Of a stretch of 64,000 nt of DNA, positions 9,412-17,062 are shown in pieces. A program made the position numbers and the translations under genes. The notes below the pieces were generated by a model. It was given only the letters and a program-made list of their open reading frames with translations. It made no database searches and was not told the DNA's origin. Each line of letters starts with the position of its first letter. Within the stretch, counting starts at the first letter, position 1. Source of the stretch: Oceanobacillus caeni (GTDB taxonomy: Bacteria > Bacillota > Bacilli > Bacillales > Amphibacillaceae); contig NZ_JAHHXM010000013.1 in assembly GCF_019037185.1 (NCBI RefSeq), positions 16,257 to 80,256 of the forward strand. Reading direction: 5' to 3'.

Positions 9412-9630
9412 ATGAAACACAACTTGAAAATCAGTGTTTCAAAAACTCCACAGTCTGGCGGGATTGTCTCCTGTCGTAATGTCACTATAAGGGAGCGTTT
9501 CCTACGTTTCTTACTTGGTGATAAGCAGAAACTGACTATCCTTGTCCCGGGTGACACCGTAAAGGAACTCGCCATTAGTGAGATTAAGGAGGGAGGATTA
9601 AACCATGAGCAAAATCAAACTTCTTCTTGA
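9412..9630 (+). CDS. Small conserved phage protein, unknown function
   Basis: The ATG at 9412 follows AGAGGTGAAGAA, a usable ribosome site; a longer frame from 9352 overlaps the sigma-like gene and is less likely. The 72-residue product is basic in its first half (NVTIRERFLRFLLG) and acidic at the end, with no recognised domain. It lies between the sigma-like gene and a small gene it overlaps by 26 bases, as in related Firmicute prophage early operons. No function is assigned. Confidence 0.6.
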   Translation: MKHNLKISVSKTPQSGGIVSCRNVTIRERFLRFLLGDKQKLTILVPGDTVKELAISEIKEGGLNHEQNQTSS

Positions 9631-9928
9631 TGTGGTTTCTGATATGCGCTCTTTGGCAGACAGTATACAAGCGGTTGCTGATGCAATGGCGGGCAATGAA
9701 CCTGTCGAAGCAAAAGAACCGACTACACCTGTAAAAAAACCTGCGCCAAAGAAAAAGGAGATCACTCTGGAGGAAGTCAGAGCAAAACTCGCTGAAAAGA
9801 GTCAAGCCGGTCTTACTTCTCAAGTGAGAGAAATTATCAAAAAGTACGGTGGCTCTAAATTAAGCGAAGTTGACCCAAAACATTATGCAGATATGTTGAA
9901 AGATGCGGAGGTACTAGGTAATGGGTGA
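9605..9928 (+). CDS. Small phage early protein, unknown function
   Basis: This 107-residue protein begins with an ATG after GGGAGG. It has an N-terminal helix rich in hydrophobic residues, a central Pro/Lys linker (PTTPVKKPAPKKK), and a C-terminal helical part (LEEVRAKLAEKS, then VREIIKKYGG). The linker and basic patch suggest a nucleic-acid or protein adaptor, but this is a guess. It overlaps the DUF2800 gene by 8 bases, placing it in the replication gene cluster. Confidence 0.6.
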   Translation: MSKIKLLLDVVSDMRSLADSIQAVADAMAGNEPVEAKEPTTPVKKPAPKKKEITLEEVRAKLAEKSQAGLTSQVREIIKKYGGSKLSEVDPKHYADMLKDAEVLGNG

Positions 9929-11069
9929 TCACGCAGTACTTTCAGCATCGGGGTCCCATAGATGGCTTAATTGCCTTCCGTCTGCGAGATTGGAACTGGA
10001 ATTTGAAAATAGTGAATCCAATGCAGCCGCTGAAGGTACAGCCGCCCATGCTCTCTGTGAACATAAACTTAAAAAAGCACTTCACATGAGGAGTAAGCGT
10101 CCCGTCTCGGCTTATAACACCGATGAGATGGAAGAACACAGCGATGCCTATGTGGAATTTGTAATGGAGCAGCTTGAACTGGCAAGGCAAAGCTGTACGG
10201 ACCCGTTAATACTTATTGAACAACGTCTTGATTTTTCCTGCTATGTACCGCAGGGGTTCGGAACTGGTGATTGCATCATTATTGGAGATAAAAAGCTTCA
10301 TATTATCGATTTTAAGTATGGCATGGGTGTGTTGGTAGATGCGGTGGATAATCCGCAGATGAAATTATATGCCCTTGGTGCTTTGGAAATCTACGATAGC
10401 CTGTATGACATCGAGGAGGTTTCCATGACCATCTTCCAACCCCGCAGGGAAAATGTCAGCACATGGACAATCCCGGTAAAGGAATTAAAAGACTGGGCAG
10501 AAAATGAACTGAAGCCAAAGGCGAAGAAGGCCTATGACGGCAAAGGTGATTATGTTCCAGGCGAGTGGTGTACTTTCTGTCGAGCAGCTGTTAAATGTCG
10601 TGCAAGGGCTGAAGAGAAACTGAAACTAGCACAAATGGAGTTTAAATTACCACCTCTGCTTACAGACTCTGAAATTGAAGAAGTTCTTTCTAAATTGTCC
10701 GACCTTACAAAGTGGGCAAATGAAATCATTGCTTATGCCACGGATGCTGCTGTTAATCACGGGAAAGAGTGGCACGGTTTTAAGGTAGTCGAGGGCAGGT
10801 CTATCCGTAAATATAAGGACGAAGAGGCTGTGGCTGAAGCAGCCAAGGCAAGCGGCTATAAAGATATCTACCGCCATAGTCTTATTACCCTTACGGAAAT
10901 GCAGAAGCTAATGGGTAAAACGAAATTTGAGAAAATCCTTGGTGGTCTCATACATAAACCACCAGGCAAACCTACGCTGGTTCCACTTTCGGATAAGCGG
11001 CCAGCTATGAATATATCAAACGTAAAAAACGAATTTAACGAAATAACGGAGGAATTGGAATATGAATAA
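9921..11069 (+). CDS. DUF2800 protein, Cas4/RecB-like nuclease
   Basis: The 382-residue protein has the PD-(D/E)XK nuclease signature GTGDCIIIGDKKLHIIDFK (about residues 114-132). It also has four cysteines placed as in Cas4 and AddB iron-sulfur nucleases: one near the N-terminus (WLNC, residue 18) and three in CTFCRAAVKC near residue 220. Members of DUF2800 are common in Firmicute phages next to an SSB-like protein and DNA polymerase, so a role in DNA end processing or recombination is likely. It overlaps both neighbours. The nuclease fold and cluster are read from motifs; activity is inferred. Confidence 0.85.
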   Translation: MGDHAVLSASGSHRWLNCLPSARLELEFENSESNAAAEGTAAHALCEHKLKKALHMRSKRPVSAYNTDEMEEHSDAYVEFVMEQLELARQSCTDPLILIEQRLDFSCYVPQGFGTGDCIIIGDKKLHIIDFKYGMGVLVDAVDNPQMKLYALGALEIYDSLYDIEEVSMTIFQPRRENVSTWTIPVKELKDWAENELKPKAKKAYDGKGDYVPGEWCTFCRAAVKCRARAEEKLKLAQMEFKLPPLLTDSEIEEVLSKLSDLTKWANEIIAYATDAAVNHGKEWHGFKVVEGRSIRKYKDEEAVAEAAKASGYKDIYRHSLITLTEMQKLMGKTKFEKILGGLIHKPPGKPTLVPLSDKRPAMNISNVKNEFNEITEELEYE

Positions 11070-11610
11070 TCAAAACAGAACGAAGGTTGTTACAAGCGTC
11101 AACACACGGCTTAGCTATTTTCACGGTTGGGAACCCGTATCCATCAATGGCGGAGCAGAAAAGTACAGCGTATCCGTATTGATTCCTAAAACAGATAAGG
11201 AAACCATCAATGCTATCAATGCAGCAGTAGATGCAGCCATTGAAGAGGGCCTTGCAAAGTTTGGTGGTAAAAAGCCTAATAAGGCTGCTATTAAAATGCC
11301 ACTTCGAGATGGTGATGTAGAACGTGATGACGAGGCTTACAAAGGACATTACTTTGTAAATGCCAACAGCAAGACTCCACCTCAAATAGTAGATAAAGCA
11401 GTTAGACCTATCTTGGATCGCAACGAGGTTTACAGCGGTTGTTATGCAAGAGTATCCCTAAATTTCTACGCTTTTAACTCTAATGGCAATAAGGGTGTAG
11501 CTTGTGGTCTTGGCAACATCCAAAAGATAAGAGATGGAGAGCCTTTAGGTGGAAGAACCAATGCAGCTGATGACTTCACAACGATTGAAGATGATGATTT
11601 TCTAGCATAA
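11062..11610 (+). CDS. DUF2815 single-stranded DNA-binding protein-like
   Basis: This 182-residue protein matches the DUF2815 family of phage proteins, which resemble T7 gp2.5-type single-stranded DNA-binding proteins. It ends in a strongly acidic tail (TTIEDDDFLA), a usual feature of SSBs that recruits partner enzymes. It overlaps the nuclease gene by 8 bases and precedes the DNA polymerase, so it likely coats single strands during phage replication. Family recognition is good; SSB function is inferred from family and context. Confidence 0.8.
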   Translation: MNNQNRTKVVTSVNTRLSYFHGWEPVSINGGAEKYSVSVLIPKTDKETINAINAAVDAAIEEGLAKFGGKKPNKAAIKMPLRDGDVERDDEAYKGHYFVNANSKTPPQIVDKAVRPILDRNEVYSGCYARVSLNFYAFNSNGNKGVACGLGNIQKIRDGEPLGGRTNAADDFTTIEDDDFLA

Positions 11611-11623
11611 GGAATAAATACAG

Positions 11624-11658
11624 ACGAGGTGGTGGAGGTTGTTCTTCTGCCACCTCGT
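11624..11658 (+). promoter_or_regulatory. Hairpin between DUF2815 gene and DNA polymerase
   Basis: ACGAGGTGG pairs with CCACCTCGT across a 17-base loop. It is not followed by a T run, so it is more likely an mRNA stability or attenuation hairpin than a strong terminator. The polymerase ribosome site AAAGGGTGG follows at about 11669. Confidence 0.55.
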
Positions 11659-11682
11659 TTGCATTGGAAAGGGTGGTAATAT

Positions 11683-13617
11683 ATGAATTCTATTTCTATT
11701 GATATTGAAACATTTAGTAGTGCCAACCTTCAAAAGTCTGGAGTTTACCGTTATGCAGAGAGTGATGATTTTGAAATTCTACTATTTGGTTATTCGGTGG
11801 ATGGTGGTGAAGTACAGGTGGTTGACCTTGCTTGTGGAGAGGAAATCCCGGATGAAATTATAAACGCACTTATGGATAATTCCGTCACCAAGTGGGCTTT
11901 CAATGCAATGTTTGAGCGTGTGTGTCTATCAAAATGGCTTAACCTCACAGGATATCTTGACCCTACATCTTGGAAATGTTCCATGATCTGGTCGGCATAT
12001 ATGGGACTTCCGCTTTCGCTAGAGGGGGTCGGTGCAGTTTTAGGTTTAGAAAAGCAAAAATTGACTGAAGGTAAAGACCTTATTAAATATTTCTGTACTC
12101 CCTGCCCCCCTACTAAATCAAATGGCGGTCGAGTTCGTAATCTGCCGGAACATGACGTGGAAAAATGGGAGCGGTTTAAAGCATATAACCTTCGTGATGT
12201 GGAAACTGAGTTGTCAATACAGCAGAGATTATCCAAGTTTCCGATGCCTGAGACCATTTGGGAGGAGTATCATCTCGACCAGGAAATCAATGATCGCGGC
12301 ATTGCCATTGACATGACTTTCGTAAAACAGGCTGTCGAGATGGATGAATATTCCCGTGAAAAGCTGATGGCTTTAATGCAGGATATAACCAATTTAGAGA
12401 ATCCAAACTCTGTACAACAAATGAAAGACTGGCTTGCCAATAATGGGTTAGAAACAGATACCCTTGGTAAAAAAGCGGTTGCTGAGATGTTAAAGACAGC
12501 ACCTGAACCACTAGGTACTGTTTTGGAACTTCGTCAGCAACTTGCAAAATCATCAGTGAAAAAATACACGGCAATGGAGAATGCGGTATGTAATGACAGT
12601 CGTGCAAGAGGAATGTTCCAGTTTTACGGAGCCAACAGAACTGGCAGATTCTCTGGCAGGCTGATTCAACTACAAAATCTCCCCCAAAACCATATGTCCG
12701 ATTTAGAACAGGCTCGAGCTTTAGTTCGAAGCGGAAACTTTGATGCACTTACTTTACTTTATGATTCAATCCCAGAGGTACTGTCGGAACTTATCCGTAC
12801 AGCTTTTATACCCCGAGATGGCATGAAGTTCATCGTTGCAGATTTTTCAGCGATTGAGGCCCGTGTCATTGCGTGGCTTGCAGGCGAAAAATGGAGAATA
12901 GATGTATTCCAAAACGGTGGTGACATCTACTGTGCCAGTGCGTCTCAGATGTTTAATGTACCTGTTGAAAAGCATGGTGTGAACGGTCACCTTCGTCAGA
13001 AAGGGAAAATAGCCGAACTTGCCCTCGGTTATGGTGGATCTGTTGGAGCATTAAAATCAATGGGTGCTTTGGAGATGGGAATTGAAGAAGAGGAACTTCA
13101 GCCCCTTGTAACGGCTTGGAGACAATCCAATCCCAATATCACAAAACTTTGGTGGGATGTTGACCGAGCAGTAAAAACCTGTGTTAAGCAAAAAACTCCC
13201 ACAGAGACACATGGCATTAAATTTATCTATCAAAGTGGGATGCTCTTTATTGTCCTCCCTTCCGGCAGACGGCTTTCTTATGTGAAACCTCGTATGGGAG
13301 AGAACGTGTTCGGCGGTGAGTCTGTTACTTACGAAGGCGTTGGTGGGACGAAGAAATGGGAAAGAATCGACAGCTATGGGCCAAAATTTGTAGAGAATAT
13401 TGTCCAGGCAATCAGTCGTGACATTTTGTGCCATGCCATACAGACGTTAAAGAATTGTTCCATTGTGGCTCATGTGCACGATGAAATTATAATTGAAGCG
13501 GACATGAGGATGTCACTTTCCGCTATCTGTGAACAGATGGCTAGGACACCAACATGGGCAAATGGCCTGTTACTTAGTGCTGATGGCTATGAGTGTCTGT
13601 TTTATCAAAAAGATTAA
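11683..13617 (+). CDS. Phage family A DNA polymerase with 3'-5' exonuclease domain
   Basis: The 644-residue enzyme starts with a DnaQ-like proofreading domain (SIDIETFSS at residue 4, NLRDVETE near 165). The family A polymerase domain follows: TGRFSGRLIQLQNLPQN, motif A DFSAIEAR (about 387), motif B RQKGKIAELALGYGG, and motif C HVHDE (about 597). There is no 5'-3' exonuclease domain, which is usual for phage forms of about this length. It would replicate the phage genome together with the primase-helicase at 17059. The ATG follows AAAGGGTGG. All catalytic motifs are present. Confidence 0.95.
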   Translation: MNSISIDIETFSSANLQKSGVYRYAESDDFEILLFGYSVDGGEVQVVDLACGEEIPDEIINALMDNSVTKWAFNAMFERVCLSKWLNLTGYLDPTSWKCSMIWSAYMGLPLSLEGVGAVLGLEKQKLTEGKDLIKYFCTPCPPTKSNGGRVRNLPEHDVEKWERFKAYNLRDVETELSIQQRLSKFPMPETIWEEYHLDQEINDRGIAIDMTFVKQAVEMDEYSREKLMALMQDITNLENPNSVQQMKDWLANNGLETDTLGKKAVAEMLKTAPEPLGTVLELRQQLAKSSVKKYTAMENAVCNDSRARGMFQFYGANRTGRFSGRLIQLQNLPQNHMSDLEQARALVRSGNFDALTLLYDSIPEVLSELIRTAFIPRDGMKFIVADFSAIEARVIAWLAGEKWRIDVFQNGGDIYCASASQMFNVPVEKHGVNGHLRQKGKIAELALGYGGSVGALKSMGALEMGIEEEELQPLVTAWRQSNPNITKLWWDVDRAVKTCVKQKTPTETHGIKFIYQSGMLFIVLPSGRRLSYVKPRMGENVFGGESVTYEGVGGTKKWERIDSYGPKFVENIVQAISRDILCHAIQTLKNCSIVAHVHDEIIIEADMRMSLSAICEQMARTPTWANGLLLSADGYECLFYQKD

Positions 13618-13682
13618 ATTAATTGGTAATCGGATAATCGTGTGGGAGGAGGTTAAAAGACCTTCAATTTTTAAATAATGAA

Positions 13683-13732
13683 AACAGGATAGCACTTATT
13701 TTATGACCGGTACGTGCTATCTTGTTTGTTTA
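13683..13732 (+). terminator. Terminator after the DNA polymerase gene
   Basis: AAACAGGATAGCAC (13683-13696) pairs with GTGCTATCTTGTTT (13715-13728) with one G-T pair, followed by a T-rich tail. It separates the phage operon from the cargo genes. The stretch 13733-13901 holds no gene. Confidence 0.75.
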
Positions 13733-13901
13733 ATAAACGCTCCATTTTTGTGGAATAAAGGGTTAAAATTCGAATCTTGAAGAAATATAGTGAAAGAACC
13801 GATTTTGACTCCTCTCTCTATAAAGTTAATAATAAATCAAGGGGTAAGACTAAATCTATTAAAAACACATGGGACAATAATTGATACATCGACCGATTAG
13901 C

Positions 13902-14501
13902 TTAATTGATTTTATTGCAGAGTGTCTCTAAATGATAACGAATAACTTCCTTCACCTTTTCTGGAGAGTATACATCAGGTCTTAATAAAGCATGAATCGA
14001 CAATCCCTCTATTAATGCCGTTAACCTACTCTTTTCTAATTCTGCATTCATTGAATCTGATAATACGCCTTTTAGAGCTAAGATTTCAATCATTGAATTT
14101 GCTAATTCATATGTACCGTCCGTCATTTCATCTTTTTTGTCCCTTATTGTATCACTTGTAAGTGAACGTAATGCAAGAATCCACCAAACACTCGTTTCAA
14201 TTTTCTTTTCTTCATCTATTGGTACTAGCTCTAATAAAACTTCTTCTACTGCCTGCACTGGGTTTTCTGACCATTCTTTATTTTGAGAACGCTTTTTCCC
14301 TTCTTCTAAGTAGTAATTCATAATAAATAATAACATTTCATCTTGAGTTGAAAAATAATGTCTTAACGCACCAGAAGATATCCCTGCCTCAGCTGCAACT
14401 CTTCGTATAGACGCTTTCTCAACCCCTTCTTTCCTAATAATATTCCATGCAGCCTCAGCAATTTGTTTGCGCTTTTCATCATGATCAACAATTTTTGGCA
14501 T
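13902..14501 (-). CDS. TetR/AcrR-family repressor
   Basis: This protein of 199 residues has an N-terminal TetR helix-turn-helix (AAWNIIRKEGVEKASIRRV, then AGISSGALRHYFSTQDEML), followed by a helical ligand domain. The ATG at 14501 is preferred over a GTG at 14513 because AAGGAAG is well spaced from it. It is divergent from the GAP-family membrane gene, and two palindromic sites lie in the shared spacer, so it very likely represses both. Similarity is to the BetI/YxbF type. The effector is unknown. It is cargo inside the phage early region. Confidence 0.88.
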   Translation of the reverse strand: MPKIVDHDEKRKQIAEAAWNIIRKEGVEKASIRRVAAEAGISSGALRHYFSTQDEMLLFIMNYYLEEGKKRSQNKEWSENPVQAVEEVLLELVPIDEEKKIETSVWWILALRSLTSDTIRDKKDEMTDGTYELANSMIEILALKGVLSDSMNAELEKSRLTALIEGLSIHALLRPDVYSPEKVKEVIRYHLETLCNKIN

Positions 14502-14523
14502 TATAAAAATCACTTCCTTTATT

Positions 14524-14564
14524 TAGCACAGTGTGTTATTATCTTTTTATAGCACGATGTGTTA
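14524..14564. promoter_or_regulatory. Two TetR-type operator palindromes
   Basis: TAGCACAGTGTGTTA (14524-14538) and TAGCACGATGTGTTA (14550-14564) are near-palindromes of the form TAnCAC...GTGnTA, 26 bases apart. They lie between the divergent TetR and GAP-family genes, the expected place for repressor binding. Confidence 0.75.
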
Positions 14565-14604
14565 AATAGATAATACCACAACATTTAAAGGAGGACTAGT
14601 TTGT

Positions 14605-15318
14605 TTGATCGAAACTATTGAAGCATTGATGCCTTCTTCATCATTAGACATTTCTTCAGCATTAATGATTATTTCTTTGTGTGCTTTAATTGATATTTTA
14701 AGTCCCGGTGTACTGACTGTAACAGCCTATTTATTACTGACACAACCGAATCAGTTACCTTCTCGTTTATTTGTGTTTTTATTCATCACGCAGTTAGGCT
14801 ATTTCATCACGGGTTTATTACTCTACTTTGGTGGAAATTCATTATTGAAGAGAATAGAACAATTGTCTCAGTTTGACTTTATCAATTGGTTTTATATCCT
14901 ACTTGGAGCAGTTCTTGTTCTAATAAGCTTCAGTAAACCAAAAGAGACTACAAAAAAACGTTTAATTTCATTTATCCCCAAAAATACAACAATTAAAGGG
15001 ATGATTATATTAGGAATCATTGTTTTCCTAATTGAATTTGTAACGGCATTGCCTTACTTTTATTCAATCTTTTTAATGAATCATCAAACAATTGATGCTA
15101 CACCTGCTATCTTAATAATAATTGGATACAATCTAGTAATGGTGCTTCCTTCTCTGTTACTGTTAGGGGTTAATATTATATTTAAAGAAAAATTGCAACA
15201 ATTTCTTGTTAAAATCAGGTCAAAATTAAATGAAGCTCCAATCTCTTCACTCTTGGTAGCGACAGGAGTCATAGGTGCAGTTTTTTTTAATATCGGTCTT
15301 AGGGGCATATTAAATTAG
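14605..15318 (+). CDS. GAP-family (Sap-like) integral membrane protein
   Basis: The 237-residue protein has about six hydrophobic segments and the opening pattern of the GAP/Sap (sulfolipid-1-addressing protein-like) family of small membrane transport-associated proteins. The start is a TTG at 14605, 9 bases after AAAGGAGGA. It is divergent from a TetR repressor that probably controls it, and is followed by a second small membrane protein gene. The pair looks like a regulated efflux or membrane-stress module. The transported compound is unknown. Confidence 0.7.
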   Translation: MIETIEALMPSSSLDISSALMIISLCALIDILSPGVLTVTAYLLLTQPNQLPSRLFVFLFITQLGYFITGLLLYFGGNSLLKRIEQLSQFDFINWFYILLGAVLVLISFSKPKETTKKRLISFIPKNTTIKGMIILGIIVFLIEFVTALPYFYSIFLMNHQTIDATPAILIIIGYNLVMVLPSLLLLGVNIIFKEKLQQFLVKIRSKLNEAPISSLLVATGVIGAVFFNIGLRGILN

Positions 15319-15343
15319 AAAAAATATTAAAGAGGTGTTCATC

Positions 15344-15562
15344 ATGAAAGAAATTATCAGTGGACTCAGTCTACTTTTTATTATTCAGGGAGTAGGCGGA
15401 TTAATCAATCATTTGACTAATGGAGGAAAAAGTTGGTTTTTAGTAAATTATATTGATGCGTTTCAAGGGTTGGAAATCGTTTTGGACATTGTATTTATTG
15501 TAGTTGGTGGGATCATAGCTTTAGCCACTCGTAAAATAACATCTAGTAAAAACGATAAGTGA
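15344..15562 (+). CDS. Small two-helix membrane protein
   Basis: This 72-residue protein has two hydrophobic segments (IISGLSLLFIIQGVGGLI and VLDIVFIVVGGIIAL) and a basic C-terminal tail. The ATG at 15344 follows AGAGGTG; a GTG at 15335 is too close to that site. It lies 25 bases after the GAP-family gene and before a terminator, so it belongs to the same TetR-controlled unit. I do not recognise a family. Confidence 0.65.
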   Translation: MKEIISGLSLLFIIQGVGGLINHLTNGGKSWFLVNYIDAFQGLEIVLDIVFIVVGGIIALATRKITSSKNDK

Positions 15563-15573
15563 ATGATGTAAAT

Positions 15574-15612
15574 AAAAAATACAGAGTGAGAATTTCTCGC
15601 TCTGTATTTTTT
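15574..15612 (+). terminator. Terminator of the TetR-controlled cargo
   Basis: AAAATACAGAG...CTCTGTATTTT forms a long hairpin ending in a T run. It closes the GAP-family unit. From 15613 to 15792 I see no gene. Confidence 0.88.
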
Positions 15613-15792
15613 ATTTTAATTGATTCTCCTCGAGGCTCTACCAACCTTACTCATCCAGGTCATAGATCAAAGATGATGCCCAAAATGACTGTTTTTCTCT
15701 TTTCTTAAAGTAGAAAATTACTGAATCAACCATTTAAATCTATTTTACATATACAAATTTCGAACAACAATCCGGATGTCTAATTTATTTTT

Positions 15793-15831
15793 TCAAAATC
15801 CTCAACAATCATTACCTCCTGTGGCTATTAG
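15793..15831 (+). pseudogene. Remnant of the 3' end of a phage sigma-like gene
   Basis: Read in frame this stretch encodes SKSSTIITSCGY and a stop, matching the SSTFPSCHG end of the sigma-like protein at 8840-9364. The bases after the stop (AGGTAGAGG) are shared as well. Upstream the frame is closed by a nearby stop, so only the tail is left. It marks the right junction of the TetR/GAP cargo and lies just before the antirepressor gene. Confidence 0.55.
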
Positions 15832-15875
15832 GTAGAGGGGTTTCCTCTCTGACTATATTGCAGGAGGTAATTCGT

Positions 15876-16628
15876 ATGGACGAATTAGTAAAAATCAACT
15901 ATGAAAATCAACGACCCACCGTACTCGGTCGTGATTTACATGAAGCCTTGGAAGTAAAGACCGCTTATAAAGACTGGTTTCCAAGAATGTGTGAGTACGG
16001 ATTTGAGGAAGGGTCAGACTTTAGCTCATTTTTGAGCGAAAGTACTGGAGGCAGACCAAGCATAGACCATCAGTTAACAATTGACATGGCAAAAGAGCTA
16101 TGCATGATACAGCGTACTCCAAAAGGGAAAGAGTGCCGCGGGTACTTTCTTGAAATAGAAAGAAGATGGAATTCCCCAGAAGCAATCATGGCAAGGGCAC
16201 TTCAGATTGCCAATCAACAGCTAACACAAGTAAGGAAACAAAATAAAGTGCTTGAAGGTACAGTTGCTGTTCAGAATCAGCAAATTGCAGAAATGAAACC
16301 GAAAGTCTCTTATTACGATGTAGTTTTAAATTGTAAAGACCTTATTTCCACATCAGCTATTGCCAAAGATTACGGGAAGTCAGCTATTTGGATGAACCGC
16401 TATCTCAATAAAAAGGGCATTCAGTTTAAACAAGGTGGTATCTGGCTTTTATATCAGAAGTATGCGGAAAAAGGCTACACCAGCACTAAGACACATAGCT
16501 ACCTTGGCAGTAACGGTGAACAGCATACAAAGGTCCATACATATTGGACTCAAAAAGGCAGACTCTTCATTTACGAACTTATGAAGGCGGACGGTATTTT
16601 GCCTCAGATAGAAATGGAGGGTGTGTAA
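15876..16628 (+). CDS. AntA/AntB-type phage antirepressor
   Basis: The 250-residue protein has an N-terminal AntA/AntB domain (TVLGRDLHEALEVKTAYKDW, about residues 13-32, through LCMIQRTPKGKE) and a C-terminal phage antirepressor KilAC-like domain (CKDLISTSAIAKDYGKSAIW, then the YTSTKTHSYLGSNGEQHTKV segment). Such proteins inactivate phage repressors or alter DNA-binding decisions. The ATG at 15876 follows CAGGAGGTAATTC. It overlaps the next gene start. Its place inside the replication operon is usual for Firmicute phages. Confidence 0.9.
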   Translation: MDELVKINYENQRPTVLGRDLHEALEVKTAYKDWFPRMCEYGFEEGSDFSSFLSESTGGRPSIDHQLTIDMAKELCMIQRTPKGKECRGYFLEIERRWNSPEAIMARALQIANQQLTQVRKQNKVLEGTVAVQNQQIAEMKPKVSYYDVVLNCKDLISTSAIAKDYGKSAIWMNRYLNKKGIQFKQGGIWLLYQKYAEKGYTSTKTHSYLGSNGEQHTKVHTYWTQKGRLFIYELMKADGILPQIEMEGV

Positions 16629-17062
16629 TGGGAATCAACAAATTTAACCATGAAGGATACCATGACCCAACTCCCCATGAAGCACTAACCAACATAATGA
16701 GAAAGGAAAAGGCAGAGAAAAAATCTGCCTTTAAGCCGCTTGTATATATCTGTTCTCCCTATTCCGGTGATGTAGAAGGAAACGTTAAAAAGGCTCGTAG
16801 TTTTTGCAGGTTTGCCTTAGACCAAAACTGTATTCCGATTGCTCCCCATCTTATGTTTCCACAGTTTATGGATGATGAAAACCCAGAGGAACGAGAGCTT
16901 GCCATATTTATGGACATCGTGCTTATGGGCAAATGCTCCGAGGTATGGGTGCTGGGAAATACCATCTCAAACGGTATGGCTAGGGAAATTGAAGTAGCCA
17001 AGAAACGCAGACAAACAGTCAGATATTTTAGTCCGGAGCATGAGGAGGTCGAAAGTTTATGA
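16628..17062 (+). CDS. DUF4406 protein, nucleoside deoxyribosyltransferase-like
   Basis: The 144-residue protein contains VYICSPYSGDVEGNVKKA and later AIFMDIVLMGKCSEVWVLG, the pattern of DUF4406, a family related to nucleoside 2-deoxyribosyltransferases. The ATG overlaps the antirepressor stop; a longer frame from 16544 reads through that gene and is discarded. It could take part in nucleotide metabolism or base modification during phage growth, but this has not been shown for the family. It overlaps the primase-helicase gene by 4 bases. Confidence 0.75.
   Translation: MGINKFNHEGYHDPTPHEALTNIMRKEKAEKKSAFKPLVYICSPYSGDVEGNVKKARSFCRFALDQNCIPIAPHLMFPQFMDDENPEERELAIFMDIVLMGKCSEVWVLGNTISNGMAREIEVAKKRRQTVRYFSPEHEEVESL

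Noticed and set aside
11790..12748. Two 150-residue minus-strand frames under the DNA polymerase
   Set aside because: They lie opposite clear polymerase motifs, lack ribosome sites and show no recognisable domain.
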